Made by a program: the position numbers and the translations under genes
Part shown: positions 9,901 to 22,900 of the stretch, piece after piece
Layout: the number at the start of each line of letters is the position of its first letter
Position numbering within the stretch: the first letter of the stretch is position 1
NCBI RefSeq assembly: GCF_000003815.2
Contig: NC_049982.1
Location: forward strand, 19,909,562 to 19,937,550
Length of the DNA stretch: 27,989 bases
Direction: 5' to 3'
Source: Branchiostoma floridae
Lineage: Eukaryota > Chordata > Leptocardii > Amphioxiformes > Branchiostomatidae
The notes under the pieces: generated by a model
What the model saw: the letters and a program-made list of their open reading frames with translations, nothing else
What the model was told of the DNA's origin: nothing
The model's database searches: none

Positions 9901-11424
9901 TCCAAACTGAGGCATAAACACACACGCACGTATCCGTTGACGTTTACCTGAAGACATAATCGTGCCCGTCTATCTCTTGTCCCTTCCCGGACCCTTTCAG
10001 AACGCCCCCTGTCCCCACCACTGCGCACCGCACGCAAGGCTTCCTCTGCTGGTCACCATGGAAACCGAACACATCCGGGTTGTCCAACATGCCAATCAGA
10101 CGCTCGGTTGCTAAATAGGAACAGTTTTGTATTGATAACTAAAGAAATACAGCATGATATGCGCTCGAAAAGTGACTTTATTTATATAGTGGGTGATTAA
10201 AATGCGCTTCTTCAATTTTCATAAGGCTTTACTACATACACTAATTGTATCTATTCCCCCGTGTGCCTGTTATTGGTCTGGTATGGGATAAAGAATTCTT
10301 ATTGTAAGTATACGACATAGATTTCTTAGATATGTATAGATTGATATACTAAGTGCAAGTTCATGACATGCTTTTGATACCCGGTGAGACTAACTACGTG
10401 AAGTACACTTAACTTCTCCTCCTCGGAGGAGGTTCTAAAGCTAACCTTTTCTGTTACTGTGTTCTCTAGCCTTGTATCCAAAAGGCAGAGCGAAGTATGC
10501 ACTGAGATGAGTTTCCCAGTAAGTATCCTCCAGGTCCTCGCGGTCCATGAAAAGTTTGACGTCTTCCACGAACCGGTTCTTGAACCACACGGACGACTGG
10601 ACTTTCCCACGGAGACTGCCAGGACAAACCTGTCCGAAGATTGGTTTCGATTAGTCTGTACATGCGCTACATTGAAAAGCGTGGAAGAAAAACAAACATT
10701 TCACCTCGTTATAGCCAGCTGTACTTGGCCACATATTCATACGAACAGTCACTTGTTCCAAACTCATCCAATGTTGCAAACTTACTGCAAAGTAGCAGTT
10801 TAATACTTAGTCAATGCATACCGTTTCAAACGTTTCAAAAGCATCACACGTTCTTCTTCACAGTGATTGAACTATTAGCAAAAACAATTCCCAATTACAT
10901 GTGCATGCGCTCACCGATTTTAAGTGGTGTTGGTCTCTGGTGTAAGGAATGTCTTCAAGTTGGAAGCGAGGTCGTTCCAAGCGAGGTGGTATTAAGTTCG
11001 TTAAGATGTTTCCCGGCAACTTCAATGATATATTTCCATATCTATCTTCTTCCGTTTCTGAGATTCTATCCAAGAACTGATCGATAACAAATTGATAAAA
11101 GTTATTTTTAAAAACTTTTTTATGTTTCGGCGATAATGATTTAAATAGTCAACACACTTGATATGTCCCATCTTAGGGCAGCTAGACTAATAGCCTTCAA
11201 AAAATGCCCCAAACCTCAACAACATTATCTGATATTTGTGTCTTGACCTTAGTTGTGTCCTTGAACAATGCAGCTAGACATGTCGGGAGAAGTTCAAGTG
11301 GATATGGCGAACAATACGGAGATTTGAAGTGCCATGAGTTGGCTTGGCGGAAAAACGATTGAAATGAAAGGATATAATGCATAAAGATACGTTGAAACAA
11401 GGAAGGTAGCACAACTATTACATT

Positions 11425-11455
<31 letters not shown>

Positions 11456-12085
11456 CTGGTTTACGAGACTAGAATGGGCCTGTGGGGAGGGGGGCTTGCT
11501 AAGGATCAGCGCATATGCATAACGTTAAACTTGTATTTTCTCATTTACTACATACTGATCTTTGAAAAGTTGGATAAGATTTTATAGCGATGATAACGCA
11601 GTTCGGTTGGAAAACTGCATTGTTTCTTCCCAAACATGTCCGGACAAGCTGCGTCATATCTACTACAATAAATAACATTCCGTTATAACAAACTGCCCAC
11701 CTGCTTTTCTCTACTCGGGTTATCCGGGTAGTTGAGAACTGGCTCGGCTGTTGCATTGTGGTTCGTAGAGAAATCTGCCAGTTTCTTTGACCTATGCCTA
11801 GCATACAGCAACAATCCACTCGTTTCTCTGAGAAAATGATAGGAAGATTCAAAACACCGAACACACTAGGCTAGGGTTACTAGTATCTCTTTGTGTATTT
11901 GTCTCTCTCCTTGCAAACTTAGACTACAAGGTTTTACACCCTTACCTTCCTAGGTCAGTAGCCTTTATCAGAGCCGCCCTGAACCAGTCACCAGACAACT
12001 GTGAAAAGAACATGAAGCATGCTAAGCCCAGAATCTGCAGAAAGAGCGCTTGCAAAGTGCAGCACGGCAGCTTTTTACGAGACAT
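6943..12085 (-). CDS. Alpha-N-acetylgalactosaminide alpha-2,6-sialyltransferase (ST6GALNAC1/2-like), 8 exons, complete
   Basis: Golgi type II enzyme that transfers sialic acid from CMP-Neu5Ac, in this family alpha-2,6 onto O-linked GalNAc. Exons in coding order: 11946-12085, 11701-11797, 10458-10629, 9948-10110, 8865-8976, 8309-8403, 7665-7859, 6943-7108. All phases join, totalling 1,140 bp (379 aa), close to the usual size of ST6GALNAC2. A short basic tail (MSRKK) precedes a hydrophobic anchor (residues about 10-30). Sialylmotif L is [10 protein letters not shown] through [14 protein letters not shown]. Motif S has RPTTGA and [10 protein letters not shown]. Motif III/VS is HYYD, then [10 protein letters not shown] near the end. 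LPFGY before motif L also fits this family. The start at 12085 was chosen because it gives a normal type II N-terminus and has A at -3; an in-frame ATG at 12226 exists. GALNAC1 and GALNAC2 types cannot be separated here. Confidence 0.92.
7889..7995. repeat. (ATGG)n tetranucleotide microsatellite
   Basis: About 26 nearly perfect GGAT/ATGG units with one GGGT variant. It lies in the intron before the sialyltransferase motif-S exon, about 30 nt from its acceptor. The MDGW and IHPS frames are repeat translations. Confidence 0.97.
8650..8777 (+). other. Unrecognised exon-like open segment antisense to the sialyltransferase
   Basis: After an acceptor-like CTCCAG at about 8640-8645, a plus-strand frame runs through [26 protein letters not shown] and CQQPNP to TAG. 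It lies in the sialyltransferase intron 8404-8864. The composition looks protein-like rather than repeat-like, but I do not recognise a family. It could be a transposon remnant or chance. Confidence 0.2.
9783..9928. repeat. (CA)n-rich microsatellite
   Basis: Interrupted CA/GA/CG dinucleotide run in the intron just downstream of the sialyltransferase motif-L exon donor. The VCVCVC frames on the minus strand come from it. Confidence 0.9.
11429..11455. repeat. Poly-C/poly-A homopolymer junction
   Basis: A run of about 16 C is followed directly by about 11 A, in the intron between sialyltransferase exons 2 and 3. It is prone to sequencing length error. The rest of this intron (10630-11700) shows no exon. 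Confidence 0.85.
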
Positions 12086-12412
12086 CGTAAGCCTCTGTAC
12101 CCTTAAATTGAAGACACAGATTATCAACTGGCTCAGGGAAACATTTGAAACGTGCCTTGTGGGTATGTTGATATATTCAGTGTTTAGGGATGTTGACGGA
12201 TCAGGATATCTGCGAGCGTATGACATCGATCGATATGTTTCATCCTATTCTCAAAGCAGAGGTTGGGCGGAAAAATTACCCCTCTACGCATGCAGAGCTT
12301 GTTTTGAATGAGGCATTGGGGAAGACAACCTATTAGTTACTGGTTTGTGGATCCTCAGACGGGCCTGGACAAACAGGAGGTCAAGGGACTAGGTAGGTAG
12401 GTACATTAACTG

Positions 12413-12474
<62 letters not shown>

Positions 12475-12533
12475 GCGTGTGTGTGTCTGTGTGTGTTTGT
12501 GTCTGTGTGTGTTTGTGTGTAATGTGTGTGTAC
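12413..12533. repeat. (TG)n microsatellite
   Basis: Long TG run with a few C and T interruptions toward its right end, followed at about 12560-12582 by short TTTC repeats. It is intergenic. The VCVCV frame across it is an artefact. Confidence 0.97.
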
Positions 12534-12707
12534 ATTATCTGTGTATGTTTCTATTTTGTGTGTTTCTTTCTTTCTTTCTTTAGTTATTCTCTTTGGAAAT
12601 TCTGTTTACATCATGTTGACCGACAGACAGACAAACGCTGTCTAAAATATAACCATAAGGTAAAAACACTAAGCAAGCTCACACAGAATAGTTTATATTT
12701 TGTAAAA

Positions 12708-12713
12708 TTTATT
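12708..12713 (-). terminator. AATAAA poly(A) signal candidate for the dynein gene
   Basis: The only minus-strand AATAAA I noticed between the dynein stop (13912) and the TG repeat. It would imply a 3' UTR of about 1.2 kb. A non-canonical signal nearer the stop is possible. Confidence 0.35.
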
Positions 12714-13487
12714 GAGATCAAGACATATTTACAAGTGATACTCTTGACATATATAGCATTTCGTGATCTAGTGGAGCACAAGTCATCAATATTCCAATAC
12801 AACATTACTCATCCACCTGTATGTTCTTCAAAGCAGTAAAGTAAGTTCCATGTGTTCCATTTCCTACGTATAAAATCATTCATTTAAAAGTTTTAAAAGC
12901 TTCATTTTGCATCGCATCTAATTTATGAATTAGCACCTGTATAATTGTCTCAACAAGTCAAGCTTTTTGCCAAGCTTGTTATCGATGGAAAACAGTGTGG
13001 TATGTTTATAGCACGTGTTACTAAACAATTAGGATTTGCTTTTTCTACTCTCAACTTGGTCTGAATCATATTCATTTCATCTGTTGCAAACATTAAATTG
13101 ACGCAAGCACACGCAATTTCAAATGCAATAAAGTTCCCTGTAAAAACTATCTTCACGCAGATAAAGTAAATAAATCTTGACCCAAATGCATTTGGGCAGT
13201 TTGCAATGAGTAAATATATCTTTAAGACATTACGTCCCTCTTAATTTTCAGAACAAGAGAACACATGCAAAATGTGTTTATCATTAGTCTATATGCTTTA
13301 AGTGCAGATCAAAGTATGAACTACAGCTACTGCAATCTTCATCTCATAAACTCATAAATCTTCACAAAGCTTGGTCACATCAACACACCATTGGTTCTTG
13401 CCAAATGCTCAGCTGTAATGACGTCCAAAAGCAACATAAAGCATGAATAAAACATTCTGCTCTAACAACTTTTCCAATTTTACTCTG

Positions 13488-13524
13488 AAAGGTAGACATT
13501 TACGTAAAAAGGACGTCTACCTTT
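13488..13524. repeat. Perfect 10-bp hairpin in the presumed dynein 3' UTR
   Basis: AAAGGTAGAC (13488-13497) and GTCTACCTTT (13515-13524) are exact reverse complements with a 17-nt loop. It is roughly 390 nt past the dynein stop on the transcribed strand. Confidence 0.5.
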
Positions 13525-13911
13525 GTGAAAAGAACAAAAGCTAAAATCCATATAACAAGCAGAAGATACTACAAGCTGTCAAAAATACCACAGCATTTCA
13601 GTACCACGCGTCCATCCGGCCCCTACTGTTGACATCGTCCTGATTGTTTCTTTTGACCATCACGAATTACAGACTTTCGACTATCTATAAGACTACTTTC
13701 AGTAGGTACTGGGCAATAGCAATGGCTACGAGGTAGAGTGCGCTTCTCACAAAGTTCAACTATTTGAGATGTTCTGAGATAATCTTATCGGCTTGCTTGC
13801 ACAATCTGATGACATTTTGCATTATACATTTGAAAGTGGTCTTTACTCTGGCCAGATTACCAAACTCTGTTCAAAATCTGTTGTATCGTATCGAATCTAA
13901 CAAATACTAAA

Positions 13912-16900
13912 CTAGACAGACAGAAGTAGAGCGACTCCAGCAAGAATCCACTTGGCCGGCTTCTCCTTGGTCTTGAGGTTGAAGGTCCAGACGAAGGTGG
14001 GTCCTCTCATCTTGGTTTTGTAGACTGGACACTCGTAGATGTTCTTAGTGTCCTGTCGGTCCACAGGGATGGCCTTAATGAACATGACTGGCATGGCTGG
14101 GGTCAGTTCCTTCAGACGGGCGTCTGTCATCATGCCTGAAGAAAGGAATGTATGTTGTCAATAGGTCAGACCCCGGACACTATATTTTCACCAATGTTGT
14201 GTGACCCTCAGAACTTATGTTTCTAAAGTTGCTTCAGTACATGTTGCCGCGTGACTGGTTTCATCGCAAGGAATGGAAAAAGGGTTACAAAGATACTTTG
14301 ACTGGCTAATGGTCATGTAAATAAGTTTAGTTTAGCAAAAATGATCATGCATGAATCACTGGGCGAAAGTGACGGAGTGTTGTGCTATGGTAATCCAAAC
14401 CAATGATACCCCGATATAAATTTATTCAATATAATGCATGTAGTCTGCATCACACATAGTTTGGTTCTCAGTATCTGGCTTTATCCATACCTGTCTGTGC
14501 GTCCCAGCGAGCACCTTCCATGAAAAGCCCATGCACATAAGCGCCCTCACGCGGCGGGCCACCGAAGTCCTCCTTGCTCTTCTTGGTGACGTCAACTGTC
14601 AGACACATCTTGTCCAAAGGCCACTCATTCTTGCGTGCCATGCTCTAAAGAAAACGAACAAAAACACACATTCAGTTAGAACACTTCCTCAATTCTTTTC
14701 TCTACAAATATTTTCAGTGAGACTTTGAAATGGACACTGACAACATTGCTGTAAAGAGGTTCATGGTCCAAAACACGTCCAACACTGCAAAAGGCTACGG
14801 AGAAAAATGTTTGCTAGTTACGGGCCTTCACCTTTGACATTTTACCAACAATGCATTTCTTGGCGTACTAAGAAACATAAACATCATTATTCCTACTTGT
14901 GTTGAAAGTATGGAATCTTGTTATTTCCTACACGTTGTTGTAAATCGGCAAGTGGAATGTTTGTTTACCTGCATGATAGCAGTGAGGAAGGACTGAGGGT
15001 TGAAGAACCCGGAGAGCCAGACAACCGCAGGGAGGGTAAAGTCGTTCACCCAGGTGTCAAGTTCCCGGATGCGGGCCAGAAGATCGGCATACCACTGCGC
15101 AAGCCCGTACATCGAGGGGTAAGCCAGCCTGGCCCAGGAATCAGGCACGTGGTCGAAGAATAGAGAGTTCTGTAGGGCCTCCATCTCTGGGGAGATTGTC
15201 AGCTCGCCCTGAGGAATACATGGAAAATACAAACTATGAAGTGATCCACAAGTGTCCATTATAACCCCAACAATTTCGCTATCACCAAATTCATTTGACT
15301 CATATCAATGAACTTTGTACTGGTGTTGGCCAGCTATGCTACGTCTGCTGATACGTTCTTAATGGCTTGTGCTGTTGTCGTTGTTATTGTTGAAGAAGTC
15401 ATAAGACAGCTTATTCTATCAACCTATATTGACAACCACTGACCTTCAAACCAAGATCGAGGTTCTTAAGCGACCTCCGGATTTCCCTAGTGAGTTGATT
15501 CATCCGCTCACACTCCTGTAGGGCCACCAGGACATATGGGGTCTTGCTCTCAGCCTTGGCCGTGATTTCTTGCATGTTGAACTCCTCGGGCAGCTTTTCG
15601 AGTATCTCATCGAGGGTGTTCTTTACCTAAATCAGAAGAGTGCAGCATTTCCTCAGCACTTGGTAGACATTTGCATGTTTACACTGTTGACTAAAGAGTG
15701 TACTAATCGAACTATAAAAGGTATAACGTACTCTTTCTTCCATCTATTTTATCAATGCAGATTCCTCTACAACAGAGCAGTTGAATAAAAGGATTCCAAA
15801 TTCGTCCAGCTGAATAAAAGCTGTGCGTTAAGACCAATACAACATTAATAAAAAAAGCGCTACAGACTATTTGGAGAGAGATGAAATATGAAAACATATA
15901 ATGCGTGACTAAGGAACAGACCTTCTCTTCAACGGTTGGTCCACTCCCAGCTCCTGAGGCACTGTCCCTTGGCTGCAGCTCCAGTACCGTCTTGAACAGG
16001 TTGTCTGACGTGGTGGTCAGAAAGCCGATCTCGGCGTTTGGATGAAGTCCGTACAGGTACGGGCTCTCGGGTGGCAGCATGTCGTCTATGTACTGATGGT
16101 AGCCTTTGTAGTCCAGGTTTGGCGGACAAGGGAAGCCTGGTGCAAAGGACAGCTCTCCATCGAGCTATAAAATTAAACAATAACGCAGTGTTTATAATGC
16201 ATCTCTAGAGCATTTGTCAAGGAAAGTTGACTCAGAAGTAGCAATGATTTTTATACAAGGCTCACCATATCCGGATGCATGTACTCCTCCAAATACGTGC
16301 TGCACAGCCGCCTGTCCCAGTCATCGGTGATGTGGCCTCCATACATGATCTGCCCAAACAGGTAGCGCAGGTCTGTCCAAGGCACCTAAGAGTACAGTAT
16401 ATCAATTAGGGATACATATATGTACATTATGTATAATGTAAAATGCATTATTTTCTATACCAGCTCACATACAATTCTACCTGTGACGTTACATTCTTTA
16501 ACATTCGTTGAAAAAACGAATGCGTCTTACATGCAAAATATTTTTTTTCAACATTTAAGTCAATATCTTTCAATGATTGACCTTAACGATGTAAGTATTT
16601 ACAACAGCGTATAAATATTGTAAATAAATATGTGCTTTGCTGCAGGTTGATTCGAAGAAACTGGACTTTATCAATAAGATTCAAACACTAAGTCTAAATC
16701 ATATTCAATAGATCATCTTAAATCATATCAAATATAAAACCATAGAAAAAATTGTACGGATCCAATAGTATCTGGAGGGTCAACTCTATTAATGAGTCCT
16801 TATCTATGCTGCTTATTCCGTACGTCTTCTACCGATAATCGAAGGTCTACACTAAGCTGTACCTTTGCGTTAGCCTCAAGGTAGTTATACAGCACATTGA

Positions 16901-19900
16901 CAGAGATGGTGAGATCCCCGTTGTTGAAAGGATAGGGCCTGTTCCACCCTTGGGGTCCAAACTTGCGCCTCTCTCCAACAACAGCATGGAAGTAGCACAG
17001 ACCAACGAGTATACTCTTAAACTCCAGCTCGCGGGCACACATTTCCATTGTGTCCTGATATAAAAACATAAATGTCAGCATTTAGAAGTCAATGTTCTAA
17101 AAGATATTAGGTCACACATTATTTTCAAGTTCCACACTCAGTGACAAGCGTTCCTTATGCATTACTTATCTTCCCACGTTAGTTAGCTGTGAACCCTAAT
17201 GAATGCTCGGCCAATACATTTCTGACATAAACATCATTCATACCTGGTTGAAGTTGTCCAGTGCCTTATGCAGATTAGCAAATATACCAGTTGGCGGCTC
17301 GTTGGTGATTTTGATGGCATTCTCCAGGATGCCCTGGGGGATGATGTGCTCCTCAGGGGCGTTCGCCGCCTCTGCAGAGATGAAGACGCGGTACGCCTCG
17401 TGACCGTCCCCGCTGTTCTCGTCCATCTTCTTCTCCAGAGTGCTCAGCCACTTGGCTACCAGGTGAATGTTCTGTTGATGGATGATTTAAATGTTTGAAG
17501 GGGCCCAAATGTTTGCTTACAGATACGTAGCGTTCGTGACCATTGACAATATGCACACTCTTATTTAAAGAAGGGACGGAAAGATATGCCGATATATGAA
17601 AGATAAAAATGAGCTAATTGTGATTTTTTTTCCAATTAAAGGAATATAGTAGTATGTAATACTATCGTGTATCCAGAAAGTGTAGAAGGACTTTGATGTT
17701 ATATATATTACATAGTATAAACGAAGTATCTCTTTACTTGGTCAGGTGCATAATGTTTCTAGTCAGTAAAAACAAACCCATCATAGTCACCTGGAGGATT
17801 ACCCAATGCCCATCCTTTGCTGCCAGATCCAGCGCATTCTCGGCGACCACCTCCTGGCCCTGGCCGAGCGACACATTGTGAAAGTTGCCGTTATCGAACG
17901 TGAAGCCCAGCTTGTGCCCTAGGGCCTCCACGTCCTTCAGCGGGTCGACTCCTGCCGACAAGATGAAGAACACCGGCGTGGCCGGACCGGTCTCTTCGAA
18001 AGACTTTGCAAATTCCACCTGTCTGCTGGTGACATACTTGCTGCCGAGCTTCTCTTCTACAAAGTTCCTAAAATGGAAAAAGTGTGGACAAAGACAATCA
18101 ATGATAACGAAATCAATTCTAAAATGATCAGATATAAGTTCTTTATAAACGATTTATACTTTTAAAAAACGCGGTTGGCTGTATCTAGGATCTATATACT
18201 TACGTGACAGCATATGTCATCCTATCCGGGCGCAATGCCCTCATCATACACAGCTTCTGAAGGGAGGTTTTGTTTTTCCACTCTTGCGGAAACTTCTCTT
18301 TCTCCGGACACTCGCTCTCTGCGAACTTCTTCCAGCGTTTGGCAGATCCTTCGATGTCACGGTCAAGGTTGTGGAATTCCTCCATAGCTGATAAAGCCTG
18401 GTGCAAACAAATCATGTTTACAGTGGACTCCCGGTCAAGGACAATTGAATTAGTCATGCATTTAAGGAACCTTTCAGCACTTTTCACATATAGATTCACA
18501 CTTCAGAACGACGACGGTATGCCATTCATTTGCTTTTGATTATATCCCGTGCATTTCACGTTGCTAGTAAGTACAGTTATGATTCTTGAAGAGGCGGAAT
18601 TACCGTTATCGGTATAAGAAAGAAAGAGTCAGACCTTGATGCCTCCCCAGGCAGTATCCGTTAAGAAGTCCACTGGGGTCTTCACGTTAACGTGGATCGG
18701 GAAGCGCAGCAGGAAGTCCAACTCTACCATGCTGATTTCCTTATTCATCAGAAGGATCTGGGGAAAAAAGCAAGGTTGGAAGTGTAACACATTTGTTGTA
18801 TATGTTCGTCTATCAAAGTCTACCAAGTACGGATCCCTTTAAACAGGGTAATGAATGACTTGAAAGATCATGTATGCACCATCAACATTCTTCTGAAAAT
18901 ATCAGATAACTGTGATTTCAGCATTATATTCTTAGTAATGATACCGTGCAAGATTCTTTCCCTATACAAACCTGGAAAGCCACTTGAGACAAGAACGTGA
19001 GCTTGTCCCGTTCAAACAGGCCGCGTGTTGTATACATGAAGACAGAGAAGGAGATGGAGTCGATCAGGTTGGCGACGCGTTCCTTCACCTCTTCTGCTTG
19101 GCCCGCACGCTCAATAGCTTTGGCGAAGACTACGTTGAACGCCTATGGAGATACAGAAACCTTAATGATATGGCAACACATTGAGACACCTCAATGACAA
19201 TTCTTCTTTGATATAGATCCTTTCATATAGTATGATTTGTTTGTAACTGTTACTTCTTCATGTGTCAGCAGTATCATTTGAATGAACAAAGAGGTTTTTG
19301 AACTTTCTGCAACTCCATGACATCTGGACGGACTAAGGATAGTGATTTTCACATGTTAACAGGAAACTGTGTGATGATAACAATGCTTTACTGGCACCCA
19401 TCACTCACGCATTTACCTTCAGGGAGAACTGGTAGATGGGGTTGATCATGTTCAGGTCATTAAGGATGAAGTAGAGTAGGGAGGCACGAGCGGCTGCGGG
19501 ACGGTACAGCTCGCGAGCTTCGTTAATGTTGGCCTCTGTTGTCTTGGCTTCTTCAACCTGCAAGATAAGAGGATTTCATTCTTTAACTGCTACATAAAAG
19601 TAGAAATCATCGTATTGGAACCACAAAGACTTGGGGCTCTTTATATAACAACGATCTAACTGTACTCTAGTCAAAGACTAGCATTCGAATTCTTCCACAT
19701 CCACTTTGGGCAGGGGATAGGTGTGTCATCATACCTTCACTTCAATCTCTGCAGCGGTACGCTTGGTGGTCTCCAAATTCTCCACAAGTGCTGTATCCCC
19801 CAGGAAGTTGCCTTGGGCGGCGGAAAGGCGAGACAGCAAGGAATCCTCTAGTTCCTTCAGTTTGATCTTGAAGCCGTTCTGCTGCTTGGTCAGGTCAGAC

Positions 19901-22900
19901 TGAAATCAAAGTATCCCTGCTTGGTCATTTGTCCAGGCTTATAAGGTTTTGAATTGTTCTAGAGTCTTATAACAACAAAATATACGGGTTACGTCAGGTC
20001 TTTGAAATCATGGTCCAGAAGTACTGTACTGTTGTAGACAAATATTTCTTTGAGTAAGAAATATTCAAGGTTATACCTCTTCCATAATCTTTTTAAACCG
20101 CTGCAATGTATGAGACCACATGTACCTTTTTCGTTTCCAGATCAGGCCTCTCCTTGCTGACAACATCAGCGAGCAGCTGATCCTCCAGCCCGTCCCTGGT
20201 GACAGTGAAGTTGATGAGAGTGGTCTGGGCCTGCATCTCCGGTTTGTAGTGCGGATTGGCCAGCTTGGTGTGCAGGATCAACCGGAACTTTGAATGGTAC
20301 TCGCACTCTTTGTCTCCAATTTTGATGCATCTACATTCAAATCAGAAAATGAGTTTACTATAGGTATACTTTTGTTCAGTTGTATCCTAATGTACGAGCG
20401 ACTAGAGCGAATTCTAAACTATGTTCAAGGTAATCCTTACGACTAATTTGTGGATGGATACACTTAGTGGGCTGTATCTAATTGCAACGATCATCATTGT
20501 TGATTTCCATACCTCCCCTTCTTGATGGTGTTTCTTCCGAGGAGTGGGTCAAGTACTGGATCCACGGACTCCTCAATATTCTCAAAGAGGACGGTCTCTC
20601 CTGTGGAAAGGGCGCGCTCAATAGTGTCCAGATATCTGCAAAAAACATTTCAGATTATTTCTATACATATCATGAGAAGTCAACGCAATTATGGACGGTC
20701 TCTCCTGTGGAAAGGGCGCGCTCAATAGTGTCCAGATATCTGCAAAAACATTTCAGATTATTTCTATACATATCATGAGAAGTCAACGCAATTATGTCAG
20801 ACGAAAATGTTTCCTTTGCCACTTACAGTAAAGATTACATGTTAGAAAATAGAGTACCCCTTTTGTCCAATCTTGACTATGACAAGGCCGTCTCCAACTC
20901 GTGTCTTTATCCACTTGATACCCTGCAGCTGAGGGTCGATCATTAGAGGCCAGCGTTCACAGTTCAACAAGATGGTGGCATTCTCCGTGGACATGCGGTC
21001 GCTAGGCAACCCCTCATTGTTCCATGCAGCGATGTCTGCGTCGTCTGTCAGCAAGGATAAGGGGTCCAGGCCCTCTGTTATGGGGATGGGAACCTGTTGG
21101 GAGATACATGAAAACACTTACTCATCAAGTGCCACTCATGATTTGAATGCCCTGAACGTTTTGTTCTACATGGTAAACGTCATTATTCAACAAGTCTAGA
21201 CTACTGTAGGTATCAGATATACCATCGTACCTTCAACTGTTTGATGAAAGGTGTCCAGTAGTTCTCGATGAGGTCCTGTCGGTAGCGCTTGGAGAAGCAC
21301 CCGACGTAAGACACGAATGCAGCGATCAGCAGCACGTCACCACACAGGGTACTAGCTTGGACCTAAGATATCACAGTATGTTAATGTTGGGATATTACTA
21401 TTACATTGCTATTGGTACGTAGTGGATCCCATTGATCTTCATTGTACTTTGCTTTAACTTTTGAGTCGGATGGTATTTGCTGAATGAAAATGATGTCGGT
21501 GGAATCTGTGGAATCGTCTGTTAACTGCGTTACACACACACACACGCGCGCTCGCGCGCGCGCACACACACACACACACAATAATGAAAGGATTCATAGC
21601 TTATCAATCTTCAAATCACCTTGAAGTTGTTGACGGACTCCGCCCACCGGACGTTTTCCGAGGCCAGCCCTCCGACCAGACGGTTGGCCAGGGAGATGGT
21701 GTACGCCGTGCGGTCTGCCTCTTGCTGGCACTTCAGCTTCTCTTCCGTGGCTTTCTCGAATTTCGCAGTCAGGTCTGCCAGAGTTGCTTCAAGGTCCTGA
21801 AATTGGGGCGAGTATCATTGATTTGTGATATGTCACAACAATATGACCCTCACGACAATAGATAGTTGTCCAGATGTGCAGCTGGGTCCGTGGCTCGCCT
21901 CTCACNNNNNNNNNNNNNNNNNNNNNNNNNNNNNNNNNNNNNNNNNNNNNNNNNNNNNNNNNNNNNNNNNNNNNNNNNNNNNNNNNNNNNNNNNNNNNNN
22001 NNNNNACCTTGGTGCGGATGTTGTCGGGATTGAACTCCTTGTCCTGGAGGTATGGCTGTATTGCCTTCAAGTTGGCATCGGGGATGTTCTCTTTGTCAAA
22101 GTTTAGCAGATTCTCCAGAAATGTGTCCACCTGCAAGTGAGAAAACACAAATATAAAATAGATGTTTTAGAAATGCTTTAATCTTGTAACAGTAAAAGTT
22201 AGTAAACATCAAAGAGAAAGTGAGCTTGCTGTTTATTTATTCTAGTAAGTATACTGGGCATATTTACCTTGCTCATAAGTTGTGCCTTGGCCGACTTCCA
22301 GCTCCTGTCTTTCGGTACCTTCCCACCAGGTGCCATCAGCACCATTACTGCAGCTGTGACATTAATTACAGCTGCAGGTGGGGAACCGAACGCCTTCATT
22401 TCCGTCAGGTTGCCCTGAAACAGGAATACCACGAGTCAGTTCTGTAGTAGTACACAATGGAGTCAATGTGTCACTTTTAGACGCCCATATGATAGCCACA
22501 CATGCTAATCATGTCAAAACACAATACCTTATTCAGTGTGTCCAACGCCTCCTTTGCAGCTTGCAGCGCAGGCTCAGCACGGGCCAGGTCCTCCTCACAG
22601 GACTTCTGCTTCACGGACACCTTCTGCTTTATGACGGACACCTTCTCCTCTTCTTCATCTGCGATGGCCTTCTCCTTACTGACTCTTTCTGTCTCTGCCC
22701 CGACTTTGGCGATCAACTTTTCAGCCTCCTCGTTCTTTGCCTTCAGTTCCACTTCTTGTGAGGCCAGCTTTGCTTTCAAGTCGTCCACCTATTGGTGACA
22801 TCATTATATTACCGATTAGCGCGTGTCGGGGAATGGGGTATAAACCCAAACGTAAAGAAAGATAACTTACTAAATACATTTGTTTCCCTGTCCAGCTTAA

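Larger units (their letters stand above)
12086..13911. other. Intergenic/UTR region between sialyltransferase 5' end and dynein 3' end
   Basis: No convincing coding exon was found. It should hold the sialyltransferase 5' UTR and promoter on the left and the dynein 3' UTR on the right. It contains the TG microsatellite, a minus-strand AATAAA near 12708 and a small hairpin at 13488-13524. I see no clear TATA box. Confidence 0.6.

Noticed and set aside
9588-10037. Cysteine/valine-rich minus-strand protein
   Set aside because: Most of it is the CA microsatellite; the real exon (9948-10110) uses another frame containing sialylmotif L.
12086-12226. In-frame upstream ATG extending the sialyltransferase by 47 aa
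   Set aside because: It would bury the signal anchor behind a long tail; the ATG at 12085 gives the usual short basic cytosolic tail with A at -3.
12417-12839. 140-aa VCVCV protein
   Set aside because: Artefact of the TG repeat plus a chance open extension.
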